NCBI RefSeq assembly: GCF_023347235.1
Contig: NZ_CP094467.1
Location: 2,728,001-2,792,000, forward strand
Source: Faecalibacterium sp. I4-1-79
GTDB lineage: Bacteria > Bacillota > Clostridia > Oscillospirales > Ruminococcaceae
DNA length: 64,000 bases
Direction: 5' to 3'
Within the stretch, counting starts at the first letter, position 1. Every line of letters starts with the position of its first letter. Positions 25,163 through 34,049 of this stretch are shown here, piece after piece. The notes beneath the pieces were generated by a model, which was given only the letters and a program-made list of their open reading frames with translations, had not been told where the DNA came from and ran no database searches. The position numbers and the translations under genes were made by a program.

Positions 25163-25756
25163 TCAGTAGGTCATCACGACCACCATAATGGGGTATTTAT
25201 CCTTTGTTTTTTCGTCGGTGTTCTGCACAACGCCCACGCCCACAAGGGTAGCTTCCTTACTCTTGACCAGTGCATTGTTGCGTTCTGCGCTCACGCCCTC
25301 TGTCTTGTCTGCCCACGTTTTGAACCATTTCGCATCCGGGTAAGCGCCCTGCAGTGCGCCAAAACCGATCGATGCTTTTTCGCCCACCTTCTTGTTGCGG
25401 ACTTTTGCACAGGCATCAATATAATCCGTGTTGGTACTCGGATTCTTGCCGTACTTGCCATTGACGCCATCCAGCTGCACCTGTGCCATCTCCTTGGCGA
25501 ACGCACAGGCCTGCTCGTTCAGTTCCAGCGGGGTGTTATTGCCGTAGTCCTTGCGCACTGTGTTCAGTGCTTCCACCACTGCGGCCTTCTTCTGCGCCTC
25601 GGTCTTTTCGTCGGTGGGGTCTTTACCGGTCTCACTGCTGCCCGGCTTATCCGGCGCATCCGGCGCGGAAGGGCCGGAGGGCCCGCAGGCTGCTAAAAGC
25701 AGCAGCGCCATTGCAGCTGCAAGAGCCGCTGCCGTCCATCGTTTCCAAAGCTTCAT
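25163..25756 (-). CDS. Small lipoprotein 2, CAP/SCP-like
   Basis: A 197-residue lipoprotein, lipobox LAAC (Cys24), then a Pro/Ser/Glu/Asp linker to about residue 55. The rest looks like a divergent CAP (SCP/PR-1) domain: VVEALNTVRKDYGNNTPLELNEQACAFAKEMA matches the usual first helices, and VGVGVVQN...YPIMVVVMTY matches the closing strands. The His residues of classical CAP proteins are not seen. It is the clearest CAP candidate of the cluster. Function unknown; surface exposure is likely. Confidence 0.75.
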   Translation of the reverse strand: MKLWKRWTAAALAAAMALLLLAACGPSGPSAPDAPDKPGSSETGKDPTDEKTEAQKKAAVVEALNTVRKDYGNNTPLELNEQACAFAKEMAQVQLDGVNGKYGKNPSTNTDYIDACAKVRNKKVGEKASIGFGALQGAYPDAKWFKTWADKTEGVSAERNNALVKSKEATLVGVGVVQNTDEKTKDKYPIMVVVMTY

Positions 25757-25954
25757 CTGTGGTCCCTCGCTTTCTTCTTATGGGAGCGCGTTGCTCTCCA
25801 GTTTCATCTTACCCTCTGCTGCGGTGCGCTGTCAATGGGCAGATGCGCCAAACTTTGCCGGAAAGTTTCGGCAAAGCGTGCAAAAGCAGGAACATTTTAA
25901 AATAGCTTCCGCGTGCGTTCCAGCCATATTCAGTGGAAAATTTATTTTTTATTC

Positions 25955-25990
25955 GCAATTCTGGAAAATCCGCGAATTTTCCAGAATTGC
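25955..25990 (+). repeat. 16-4-16 hairpin family member H4
   Basis: The arm GCAATTCTGGAAAATC, loop CGCG and AATTTTCCAGAATTGC (one mismatch at the loop) are followed by CTTTTCACAGGG. The upstream part of the element (25890-25950) is degenerate. Both neighbouring genes are on the minus strand. Confidence 0.85.
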
Positions 25991-26012
25991 CTTTTCACAG
26001 GGTTCTGCACGC

Positions 26013-26046
26013 AAAAAGGCTGCCGCACAGCCTGTGTGCGGCAGCC
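26013..26046 (-). terminator. Terminator after lipoprotein 3
   Basis: On the minus strand GGCTGCCGCACA and TGTGCGGCAGCC pair around a short loop and are followed by TTTTT. Similar hairpins lie at 27374-27406 and 37692-37728. Confidence 0.85.
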
Positions 26047-26057
26047 CGGGGTGCGCA

Positions 26058-26603
26058 TCAAATTTTGCTCGGAGTAGTCTTAGTGTAGGTGAGCAGGATC
26101 AGGATATAGTTCTCATCGCCGATCTTGTGCGTAGCTGCGCCGATCTCGACCTTATTGTCACCGGGGTCGAACGCGCCGGTGCCGGGGCGCACAAACCGGT
26201 AGAGGCCCGCGGCCTCCATCATCCGCTGCGTCTTCAGGAATTCGCCCACCACGCCGCTGCTCTTGATCTGAACGTTAACGATCGGGTTGAACATGCAGGG
26301 CGTTTTTTCGAGGTCGATCCCGGCTGCCTTTATAACAGCAGGATCCAGCAGCAGATCTTCGGCATCCTTGCCGTTGTTTGCCTCCTGCGCGGCGGCCGTA
26401 TCGGCGGCTGCCAACAGCGCTGCTGCCATTTCATCTGCCTTTTTGGTGTGGGTCACAGTTTCGTTTACGTCTGTTAAATTATCGATCGTTATTTTCAGCA
26501 GCTCGTCCTGCACGGCGTAGCTATTGCCGCCGCCGCAGCCTGCCATCGTTAATGCCAGTGCAGCAGCCAGCACGGCGGCTGCCAATTTTTTGAACAGTTT
26601 CAT
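26058..26603 (-). CDS. Small lipoprotein 3
   Basis: A 181-residue lipoprotein: signal MKLFKKLAAAVLAAALALTM and lipobox AGC (Cys23). Its signal peptide is nearly the same as that of lipoprotein 4, pointing to duplication. The mature domain begins with a helical part (DELLKITIDNLTDVNETVTHTKKADEMAAALL) and closes with VEIGAATHKIGDENYILILLTYTK, similar in outline to the ends of lipoproteins 2 and 4. The ATG at 26603 has AAGGAGGAAA upstream; an earlier in-frame ATG lacks this. Function unknown. Confidence 0.75.
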   Translation of the reverse strand: MKLFKKLAAAVLAAALALTMAGCGGGNSYAVQDELLKITIDNLTDVNETVTHTKKADEMAAALLAAADTAAAQEANNGKDAEDLLLDPAVIKAAGIDLEKTPCMFNPIVNVQIKSSGVVGEFLKTQRMMEAAGLYRFVRPGTGAFDPGDNKVEIGAATHKIGDENYILILLTYTKTTPSKI

Positions 26604-26722
26604 CGTTTCCTCCTTGCCGCAGCCTGCAATAAGTCTGCCGGGGCAGCTGCTGCAGGCCGCATCTTGTAAATATACCGTTCCGGTCTTGGGCATCCGTAAG
26701 GGCTGTCACAGCCCGGACGCTC

Positions 26723-27226
26723 TTATTTCATGAGCATAAGCACCCAGTTCTCGCCGTCAAGCGTGCCGATGGCAAGACCAAACTCATATTTGCTTCCGAT
26801 GTGAGGATCGCCGATTGCAAGATCAGCATCCCGCCGAAGCTGCTCTGCAAGACTAAAAGGCTTAAGCTGATTCATGGTATTGCTGATGTAACTCGGAATG
26901 TACACCAAGGAGACCTTATAAGCATCCTTTTCCGGGTCAATGCCGAACTTTTGCAGGAACGTCCCATCATCCAGCAGCTCCTGCAGATCCGGCCAATCTG
27001 CGCCTTCGTCCAAAGCAGCGATCTCGTTATTATACTCTGTCAGCAGTTTTGCCGCCAAGGCATCCAGGTCCTTGCTGTTCGTGGCCTGCTTGCCCATCAT
27101 AACAGCATCATCCGAGACAGCATTCTTGACCTGCTGGGCAAGGTCTGTCTTGGCACCACAGCCCACCATCATCAGTGCCAGAGCCGCCACCAGTACGGCA
27201 GCTGCCAGTTTCTTGAACCATTTCAT
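26723..27226 (-). CDS. Small lipoprotein 4
   Basis: A 167-residue lipoprotein: signal MKWFKKLAAAVLVAALALMM, lipobox VGC (Cys23). The mature part is helical and acidic (DLDALAAKLLTEYNNEIAALDEG), then ends with FGLAIGTLDGENWVLMLMK, parallel to IGAATHKIGDENYILILL in lipoprotein 3. It is the first gene of the four in the direction of transcription, but intergenic hairpins suggest each gene is its own unit. Function unknown. Confidence 0.75.
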   Translation of the reverse strand: MKWFKKLAAAVLVAALALMMVGCGAKTDLAQQVKNAVSDDAVMMGKQATNSKDLDALAAKLLTEYNNEIAALDEGADWPDLQELLDDGTFLQKFGIDPEKDAYKVSLVYIPSYISNTMNQLKPFSLAEQLRRDADLAIGDPHIGSKYEFGLAIGTLDGENWVLMLMK

Positions 27227-27373
27227 GCTTCATGCCTCCTTCTTTGTCAGACATTATCCTATGCGGCCCGGACATTTCCCAAGCCTGCTTTATTTCATTG
27301 TACCGTTACTTTTGCATTTTTGTCAATGCACAGATGCTCTAAAGTTTTTCCAAAAAATTTCAGCAACTCGCGC

Positions 27374-27406
27374 AAAAAAGGCTGCCGCACAGTCTGTGCA
27401 GCAGCC
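27374..27406 (-). terminator. Terminator after the DUF5662 gene
   Basis: On the minus strand GGCTGCTGCACAG and TGTGCGGCAGCC pair, followed by TTTTTT. Confidence 0.8.
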
Positions 27407-27414
27407 TTTCGGGC

Positions 27415-27951
27415 TTAGTAATCGTTTTCGCAGCCAAGCAGGAATTTCATGTAGGCAAAGGTGCGCTCCCGTCCGAGATCCCGCACCATGCACAGCAGCT
27501 TTTCCAGCAGCGCCCGGGTCTCCGGGTGCATCAGGTAGTGATCCTTGCTGCGCTGGTAGTACTCCCACGCGGAGGCATCAGTGTACTTATCGCCCAGATA
27601 GATCTGGCTTGCCGCCACCCGGTCGCACACCATCTCGCAGACGTACCGCAGGGGGATCTTCATGCCGGTCAGGCCGGTCTTGGTGGTGCTGTAATCGATC
27701 CAGTATTCCAGATGATGCTTGTTGCGCCCCTTGTGGTGCAGCCACGCCGAGGTGTAGCCCTTGGCTGCGCGCTCGGCCTCGTTGGGGCTATGGTCACCCT
27801 GATAATAGATGCACCCGGGGATGAACTCGGTGGGGCTGTACTTGCTCAGGTCGTGGGCAAGGCCCTGCTCATACAGTCCGCATTCAAAGCAGTATTTCAT
27901 CACCAGCAGCTTGTGCCGGGTGATGGTCTCGAAATGGCCCTTGATGTTCAT
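27415..27951 (-). CDS. DUF5662 family protein
   Basis: A 178-residue soluble protein whose pattern I associate with DUF5662, a family of unknown function common in gut Firmicutes. His/Asp-rich segments look like a metal site: GLAHDLSKYSPTEF near residues 30-43 and LHHKGRNKHHLEYW near 71-84, with DHYLMHPETR later. The HD pairs recall HD-type hydrolases, but the family has no proven reaction to my knowledge. GGAGGG lies upstream of the ATG. It follows the glycosyltransferase gene by five bases, so it is the last gene of the glycan export operon. Confidence 0.75.
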   Translation of the reverse strand: MNIKGHFETITRHKLLVMKYCFECGLYEQGLAHDLSKYSPTEFIPGCIYYQGDHSPNEAERAAKGYTSAWLHHKGRNKHHLEYWIDYSTTKTGLTGMKIPLRYVCEMVCDRVAASQIYLGDKYTDASAWEYYQRSKDHYLMHPETRALLEKLLCMVRDLGRERTFAYMKFLLGCENDY

Positions 27952-27955
27952 GCTG

Positions 27956-29833
27956 TTATTCCCTCCACTGCACCGTAATGCGTCCCTCTTTCAGCCCGCG
28001 CAGATCATCGCTTTCAGAAAAATCCTCCCGGTCCATGGTCAGGTTGGGGTTGTAGTAGGGGTCATGCAGGATGTTCGCCTTGCCGTGCACCTCGTACAGA
28101 CGCTGCTGCTCGGCGGCAAAGCGCCGTGCCTTTACCGGGTCTTTCTCGTCCCCGCCGCGGCTCTTGCTCTCGTAGTGGGTCAGCTGGGCGTAGGGCGTCC
28201 ACGCAATGCGATAGCCCGCATCCCGCACCCGCAGACAGAAGTCCACATCGTTGAAGGCCACCGCAAAGGCTTCGTCCAGCCCTTTTACCTCGTCCCACAC
28301 ACTGGTCTTTACCAGCAGACAGGCACCGGTCACAGCGGAAAAGTCCTGCACCGTGGCGGTGCGGAACATATAGCCGCTGCCGCCGGCCTTTTTGTACTTG
28401 TGGCTGTGTCCCGCGTAGCCCCCCAGCCCGGTGATGACGCCCGCGTGCTGGATGGTCTCGTCCGGGTAAAAGAGCATGGCACCGCACACGGCCGCCCCGC
28501 CGGGGTGGGCGCATTGGCGCAGAAGTTCAGTGAGCCAGTCGCTGCTGCGCACCTCCACATCGTTGTTCAGCAGCAGCAGATACTCGCCGGTGGCGTACTT
28601 GCGGCCAAAGTTGTTGATGCCGGAAAAGTTGAAGCCCTTTTTCGGGTAGGTGACCACCCGCAGACCGTCATAGCGCTGCTGCGCCTTTTTATAGTAGGCA
28701 AAGGTGGCGGGGTCGGTGGAATTGTTCTCCACCACGATGACCTCAAAGTGCTCCCATGCGGTCTTTGTCCAGATGCTGTGCAGGCATTTTTCCAAGTCCT
28801 CGGTGTGGTCCTTGTTGGGGATAAGGATGCTTACCTTCGGTTCGCCCACGATGTCCCACTTCACCCGGTAGGTGCTGGGGAACAGGCCGTCCTCCACCGT
28901 GCCGGTGCGCCCGGTGCGGGTCAGGTGGTCTGCCAGCGCCTTTTTGGCTGCTGCCGCAACGTATGGCTTGGCGTCTGCACCGCCGGAGGTAGACCCCGCG
29001 TGCACCCGCCAGTAGTAGAGCACCTGCGGCACATGGGCAGCACCGCCGGTCTTTTCCAACAGCCGCAGGAACAGATCATGATCCTGACTGCCGTCGCATT
29101 CCGGGCGTTCGCCGCCCAGCTGCTCCCACAGCGCTTTTTGGAACACCGCCAGATGGCAGATGTAGTTGCAGCACAGCAGGTAGTCCGGGGCGTAGTCCGG
29201 CTTGAAGTGCGCCACCATAGGGCGGCGGATGCTCTTGGTGAACAGTGCTTCATCGCTGTACAGAAAACCGTCCGGCTCGCCGCGCTGCCGCAGCTGTAAG
29301 ATGGCCTTGCCCATGGTGTACAGGGCATGAGGTGCCAGAATGTCGTCGTGGTCAGCCAGCGCCAGATACTCCCCTGTCGCCAGCTGCGCGGCGGCGTTGG
29401 TGTTGGCCGCAATGCCCTGATTTTCGATCTTTTTGTATACGATCTGTTGATTCTTTTGCTGATATTCCTTTACGATCCGCTCCACGTCCCCGTGGGCGGC
29501 GTCCGAAGCATCGGCAAGGCAGAGCTGCCCGTTGGGCGCGGTCTGCCCCACGAAGGAATCCAGAAATTCCCGCAGGTACTTTTCCGGGGTATTATACAGC
29601 GGGGTCAGCACCGAGATGGTGGGCAGGCCGCAGTCTGCCGCCGTTTTTCCCGCCATCTCTGCGCGCTGGGCTTCCAGCACCTTTTTGGCGGGCAGGTAGC
29701 GCGCACGCTTGCCGAAGCAGCGGCGCTTGACAAAGCCCGCGCCGCGTTTGACCATGGTGGACAGACCCTCGTCCTTTGTCAGCTGCACGGCGTAGCCGAC
29801 CAGCTCCTTGGCGCGTTTCAACCGTACATTCAT
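27956..29833 (-). CDS. Two-domain GT2 family glycosyltransferase
   Basis: A 625-residue cytoplasmic enzyme that should build a surface polysaccharide from nucleotide sugars. Two GT-A domains are visible. The first (from about residue 75) starts ISVLTPLYNTPEKYLREFL with metal motif ALADHDD. The second (from about 330) starts VSILIPNKDHTEDLEKCL with LLLNNDVE, followed by GACLLVKTSVWDEVKGLDE. Fused GT2 pairs of this kind are found in rhamnan and O-antigen gene groups. It sits in a tight operon after the ABC-2 exporter genes and RfbC, so a rhamnose-containing glycan is a fair guess. Confidence 0.9.
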   Translation of the reverse strand: MNVRLKRAKELVGYAVQLTKDEGLSTMVKRGAGFVKRRCFGKRARYLPAKKVLEAQRAEMAGKTAADCGLPTISVLTPLYNTPEKYLREFLDSFVGQTAPNGQLCLADASDAAHGDVERIVKEYQQKNQQIVYKKIENQGIAANTNAAAQLATGEYLALADHDDILAPHALYTMGKAILQLRQRGEPDGFLYSDEALFTKSIRRPMVAHFKPDYAPDYLLCCNYICHLAVFQKALWEQLGGERPECDGSQDHDLFLRLLEKTGGAAHVPQVLYYWRVHAGSTSGGADAKPYVAAAAKKALADHLTRTGRTGTVEDGLFPSTYRVKWDIVGEPKVSILIPNKDHTEDLEKCLHSIWTKTAWEHFEVIVVENNSTDPATFAYYKKAQQRYDGLRVVTYPKKGFNFSGINNFGRKYATGEYLLLLNNDVEVRSSDWLTELLRQCAHPGGAAVCGAMLFYPDETIQHAGVITGLGGYAGHSHKYKKAGGSGYMFRTATVQDFSAVTGACLLVKTSVWDEVKGLDEAFAVAFNDVDFCLRVRDAGYRIAWTPYAQLTHYESKSRGGDEKDPVKARRFAAEQQRLYEVHGKANILHDPYYNPNLTMDREDFSESDDLRGLKEGRITVQWRE

Positions 29834-29834
29834 A

Positions 29835-30578
<744 letters not shown>

Positions 30579-30590
30579 TGTTCTCCCTCC

Positions 30591-31400
30591 TTAAATGTGC
30601 AGCACAAAGCGGTCCTGCGTTTTGCGGAACACCTGCAGCCCCACCACCATGGACACTACGGCGCATACACCGCAGACAAGGAACATATTCCAATCCAGCG
30701 GGATGCCCCACATCACCGTGCGGCGGAAGCCCGTGATATACCAGTACATGGGGTTCAGCTTGATGATCTGCTGCATATTGAAGCCGCCGATGGAAAAGGT
30801 CATCTGGGTGGGGTCGTAGAAGATGGCGGAGAAATACAGCAGCGCGGTGACGAACACGCTCCAGATATGCATGATATCCCGGAAGAACACCGTAGCCGCC
30901 GCTAAGAACATACTGACCCCGAGGCTGAAGAAGAACAACGTCACCAGCGGGTACAGCGCCTCAAAAATGGTCAGGTGGAAAGGCGCACCGGTAAAGATCA
31001 TGACCAGCAGCAGTGCCACAAAGCTGAAGATGCAGTTCACCATGGCAAAGCAGCACTTTTCCAGCGGGAAGATATACTTGGGGATATACACCTTTTTCAG
31101 CAGCGGGGCGGCGCTGAGCACGCTGCTCATGCTGGTGGAGGTAGCCTCGTTGAAGAAGTTGAACAGCAGCTGACCGCACATCAGAAAGACGGCAAAGTTG
31201 TCGATGCCGCTGCCCCGCATATCCATCAGGCTGCTGAACACCGCCCAGTACACAAGGCACATCAGCAGCGGGTTCAGCACGCTCCACACCACGCCCAGCA
31301 CGCTGCGGCGGTACTTCAGCTTGAAATCACGGCTTACAAGGTTCCACAGCAGATAGCGGTAGCGCCAGAAGCCGTTCCACATTGCTTTGAGTTTTGCCAC
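30591..31400 (-). CDS. Polysaccharide ABC-2 exporter permease (Wzm/TagG type)
   Basis: A 269-residue inner-membrane protein with six helices, the channel partner of the ATPase downstream. The N-terminal amphipathic stretch LVSRDFKLKYRRSVLGVVWSVLNPL is the hallmark of Wzm/TagG/RfbA-type permeases. Twelve bases separate it from the ATPase gene and six from rfbC upstream, so the four genes form one operon. Confidence 0.93.
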   Translation of the reverse strand: MAKLKAMWNGFWRYRYLLWNLVSRDFKLKYRRSVLGVVWSVLNPLLMCLVYWAVFSSLMDMRGSGIDNFAVFLMCGQLLFNFFNEATSTSMSSVLSAAPLLKKVYIPKYIFPLEKCCFAMVNCIFSFVALLLVMIFTGAPFHLTIFEALYPLVTLFFFSLGVSMFLAAATVFFRDIMHIWSVFVTALLYFSAIFYDPTQMTFSIGGFNMQQIIKLNPMYWYITGFRRTVMWGIPLDWNMFLVCGVCAVVSMVVGLQVFRKTQDRFVLHI

Positions 31401-31406
31401 GGGCGA

Positions 31407-31973
31407 TCACCACTTTTCAAAATACTCGAACTTCTGGGCGGCAAAGGGCTCGTGCAGCTTGTCCTTTGCGCTGGTCTTGTGCTCGCAGCCGCAGTCCGGC
31501 CACTGCACGTTGACGGTGGGGTCGTCGTAGGGGATGCCGCCCTCGCTGGTGGGGTCGTACACATCGGTGCACTTATAGCAGAACTCTGCCACATCGCTCA
31601 GCACCAGAAAACCGTGGGCAAAGCCCTCCGGGATATAGAACATCTTCTTGTTGTCCTCGGAAAGGGTCACGCCCACCCACTTGCCAAAGGTAGCGCTGTG
31701 GGGGCGGCAGTCCACGGCTACGTCATACACCTCGCCCTTGGTCACGCGCACCAGCTTGCCCTGGGTGTGGTTCTTCTGGAAGTGCAGCCCGCGCAGCACG
31801 CCCCGGGTGGAGCGGCTCTGGTTGTCCTGCACAAATTCCTTGTCGATGCCAGCCTCTGCAAACTGATCCTTCTGGTAGGTCTCCATAAAATAACCGCGGT
31901 CGTCGCCGAACACCTGCGGCTCAATGACCACCACGCCGGGGATCTCGGTCTGCGTAAAAATAAACTTACCCAT
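31407..31973 (-). CDS. rfbC: dTDP-4-dehydrorhamnose 3,5-epimerase
   Basis: A 188-residue cupin enzyme of the dTDP-L-rhamnose pathway. Typical segments are visible: TEIPGVVVIEPQVFGDDRGYFMET, the catalytic His in VLRGLHFQ, and VYDVAVDCRPHSATFGKWVGV with FAHGFLVLSD. The other three pathway genes (rfbA, B, D) are not in the window. It is the first gene of the glycan-export operon, which supports rhamnose as a component of the exported polymer. Confidence 0.94.
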   Translation of the reverse strand: MGKFIFTQTEIPGVVVIEPQVFGDDRGYFMETYQKDQFAEAGIDKEFVQDNQSRSTRGVLRGLHFQKNHTQGKLVRVTKGEVYDVAVDCRPHSATFGKWVGVTLSEDNKKMFYIPEGFAHGFLVLSDVAEFCYKCTDVYDPTSEGGIPYDDPTVNVQWPDCGCEHKTSAKDKLHEPFAAQKFEYFEKW

Positions 31974-32042
31974 GATATTGTACCTCTCTTTTTTTCTGAA
32001 AGCTTTTTCTTTATCTGGAAAAGTCTGGTTTAAAACAGGCTT

Positions 32043-33374
32043 TTACGCTTTGTTGCGGCGCTTTGCCGTTTTGCGGCGTTTTTTCAGGCGTGCATGCAGC
32101 CGTAGCACCAGCACCGTGACCACCGCCGCACCCACGGTGCAGCCCACTGAGATGCCCGCCAGCAGCCATGCGCTGCTGCCCGGCTCCACGTCTCTGGCGG
32201 CTTCCAGCGTTGTGCCGGTGCTCTGCTCCAGCAGCTCCGCCAGACCGGTGATCTCGGCTTTTACCCGCACGCTGGTGCTCTCCTGCTTTGTGCCGCCGTT
32301 CAGGGTGTACACCGCATACACGGCAGGCTCTGCGCCCAGCAGATACTGTTCCGGCAGTTCCAAGTCCACGGTCACATCCTGTGCGGATAAGCCCTCGGCC
32401 AGCAGCAGCTTCACCCCGGGGTCGGCCACAGTAACGGTGCCAAGGCTCTGCCCACCGCCTGCCACTGCCAGCTGTGCGGTGACCGTGCCGCCGGGCAGCT
32501 GGGTGTAGTTTTTATAGGTAGCAAAGGCGTAGTCCAGCAGGGTGCGCATATCGTTATATTTATCAGTGCTCAACTGGCTTTGCATGGTCACACAGATCAG
32601 CCGTACCCCATCCTGCTCTGCCAGGCAGACATAGCTGTACCGGGCGGTGTTGGTGTAGCCCAGCTTAGAGCCCAGCACGCTGTCGATGTGGTAGCGGCTG
32701 GAACCGATGCGGATCTTATCCTGCTGGGAGAAGTAACGGGTCACCGGCTGGATGTTGGTGGGCTGCATGGTGTACATCTGGTTGCGGGTGAACACCTCCT
32801 CAAACCCGGGCTGCTGCAGCGCCCAGCGCAGGATCTGCGCCATATCGTAGCAGCTGGTGTAGTGGTCCTCACCGCTGATGCCGTGGGGGTTTGAAAAGTG
32901 GGTGTGGGCAAGGCCAAGCTCCTCCACCTGTGCATTCATAGCCGCCACGCCGTCCGCGATGGTGCCGCCGCCGAAATATTCCGCCAGCAGGTTGGCGCCA
33001 TCGTTGGCGCTGGCCATCTGGGTGGCGTACAGCGCATCCACCAAGGGGACTTCTTCCCCCTCCAGCAGGGCGATATGGCTGGAATCCGTGCCCGCCAGCG
33101 AGTAGACATCCTCGTGGGTCACGGTCAGCTTTACGTCATCCCAGTCTCCCTGCGCCTTTTCGCAGGCAAGGCCAAGGGTCATCACCTTGGTAATGGAGGC
33201 CGGGTGCAGCTCCTCGTCCATATTCTGCTGCGCCAGCACAAGGCCGGTATCCGCATCCACGATGCAGTATGCCCGGGTATTGGCCAGCGCCGGGCCGGCT
33301 GCTGCCGCGCCGGGCACCAGTACAGCACCTATCAAAAGCAGCACAGTGCACAGTGCTGCGGTAAATTTTTTCAT
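32043..33374 (-). CDS. D-alanyl-D-alanine carboxypeptidase (S11, DacF/PBP5-like)
   Basis: A 443-residue exported enzyme that trims the terminal D-Ala from peptidoglycan stem peptides. A signal peptide covers residues 1-25. The active-site SxxK is in HPASITKVMT (near residue 57-66), and SxN is in ASANDGANLL. The third motif KTG reads KLG in LGSKLGYTN, a substitution also seen in sporulation-type members. A C-terminal membrane helix (AWLLAGISVGCTVGAAVVTVLVLRL) and basic tail anchor it, instead of the usual amphipathic helix. It is next to the dipicolinate synthase genes. Confidence 0.9.
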   Translation of the reverse strand: MKKFTAALCTVLLLIGAVLVPGAAAAGPALANTRAYCIVDADTGLVLAQQNMDEELHPASITKVMTLGLACEKAQGDWDDVKLTVTHEDVYSLAGTDSSHIALLEGEEVPLVDALYATQMASANDGANLLAEYFGGGTIADGVAAMNAQVEELGLAHTHFSNPHGISGEDHYTSCYDMAQILRWALQQPGFEEVFTRNQMYTMQPTNIQPVTRYFSQQDKIRIGSSRYHIDSVLGSKLGYTNTARYSYVCLAEQDGVRLICVTMQSQLSTDKYNDMRTLLDYAFATYKNYTQLPGGTVTAQLAVAGGGQSLGTVTVADPGVKLLLAEGLSAQDVTVDLELPEQYLLGAEPAVYAVYTLNGGTKQESTSVRVKAEITGLAELLEQSTGTTLEAARDVEPGSSAWLLAGISVGCTVGAAVVTVLVLRLHARLKKRRKTAKRRNKA

Positions 33375-33455
33375 CTGGTATACTCCGCTTGTCAGTTTTG
33401 TGCCAGTAAGGCATCATTTGGAGTATACCACATTTTTTCCCCGCTGAAAAGAGAT

Positions 33456-34049
33456 TTACGCATTCCTTTGCCCCAGCAGCACCGGCTGCAGCTGCTCGCC
33501 CCGCAAAGCGGCTTCCACGGCGGCGGGCAGCAGGGCAAGGTCCGCCTTCAGGCTCTGGGGCTTGGCAAAGGGGTCGTCCTGCCCGTAGGGCACAAAGTAA
33601 TAGTGCTTGCGCTGGCATAGCCGTGCCATGTTTTCCCCGGAAGCGCCAAGGCCGTCGTTGGTGGAAACTGCCAGCACCACCGGGCTGCCCACCCGCAGCA
33701 GGCTTTTGGCAGCAAGGGTCACCGGCGTATCCGAAAGCCCCGCCGCCAGCCGCGCCAGCGTTGCGCCGGTGCAGGGGGCGACCACCAGCGCCTGCGCCAG
33801 CCGCCGGGGGCCCAGCGGCTCCACCGCCTGCAAGGTGTCCAGCACCGGTTGCCCGGTAACGGCCTGCAACCGCTGCCGCCAGCTTTCCCCCGTGCCAAAC
33901 CGGGTATCCAGCTGTGCGGCAAAGCTCATAACGGGCAGCAGCGTCCAGCCCTGTGCCGTCAGCGCCTGCGCCGCGCCCAAGGCATCCTCCAGCGTACAAA
34001 AGCTGCCGCATACCGCAAAGGCAAGACAGCCCTTTTTCTCTGTGGTCAT
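33456..34049 (-). CDS. dpaB: Dipicolinate synthase subunit B (SpoVFB-like flavoprotein)
   Basis: A 197-residue protein of the flavoprotein fold that works with DpaA to oxidise dihydrodipicolinate to dipicolinic acid, the calcium chelator of spore cores. The family pattern is clear: LAFAVCGSFCTLEDAL, VVAPCTGATLARLAAGLSDTPVTLA and STNDGLGASGENMARL, then YYFVPYGQDDPFAKPQS. The ATG at 34049 overlaps the dpaA stop (ATGA), so the two are coupled. In spore formers this pair is expressed in the mother cell. No other sporulation gene was found in the window. Confidence 0.9.
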   Translation of the reverse strand: MTTEKKGCLAFAVCGSFCTLEDALGAAQALTAQGWTLLPVMSFAAQLDTRFGTGESWRQRLQAVTGQPVLDTLQAVEPLGPRRLAQALVVAPCTGATLARLAAGLSDTPVTLAAKSLLRVGSPVVLAVSTNDGLGASGENMARLCQRKHYYFVPYGQDDPFAKPQSLKADLALLPAAVEAALRGEQLQPVLLGQRNA

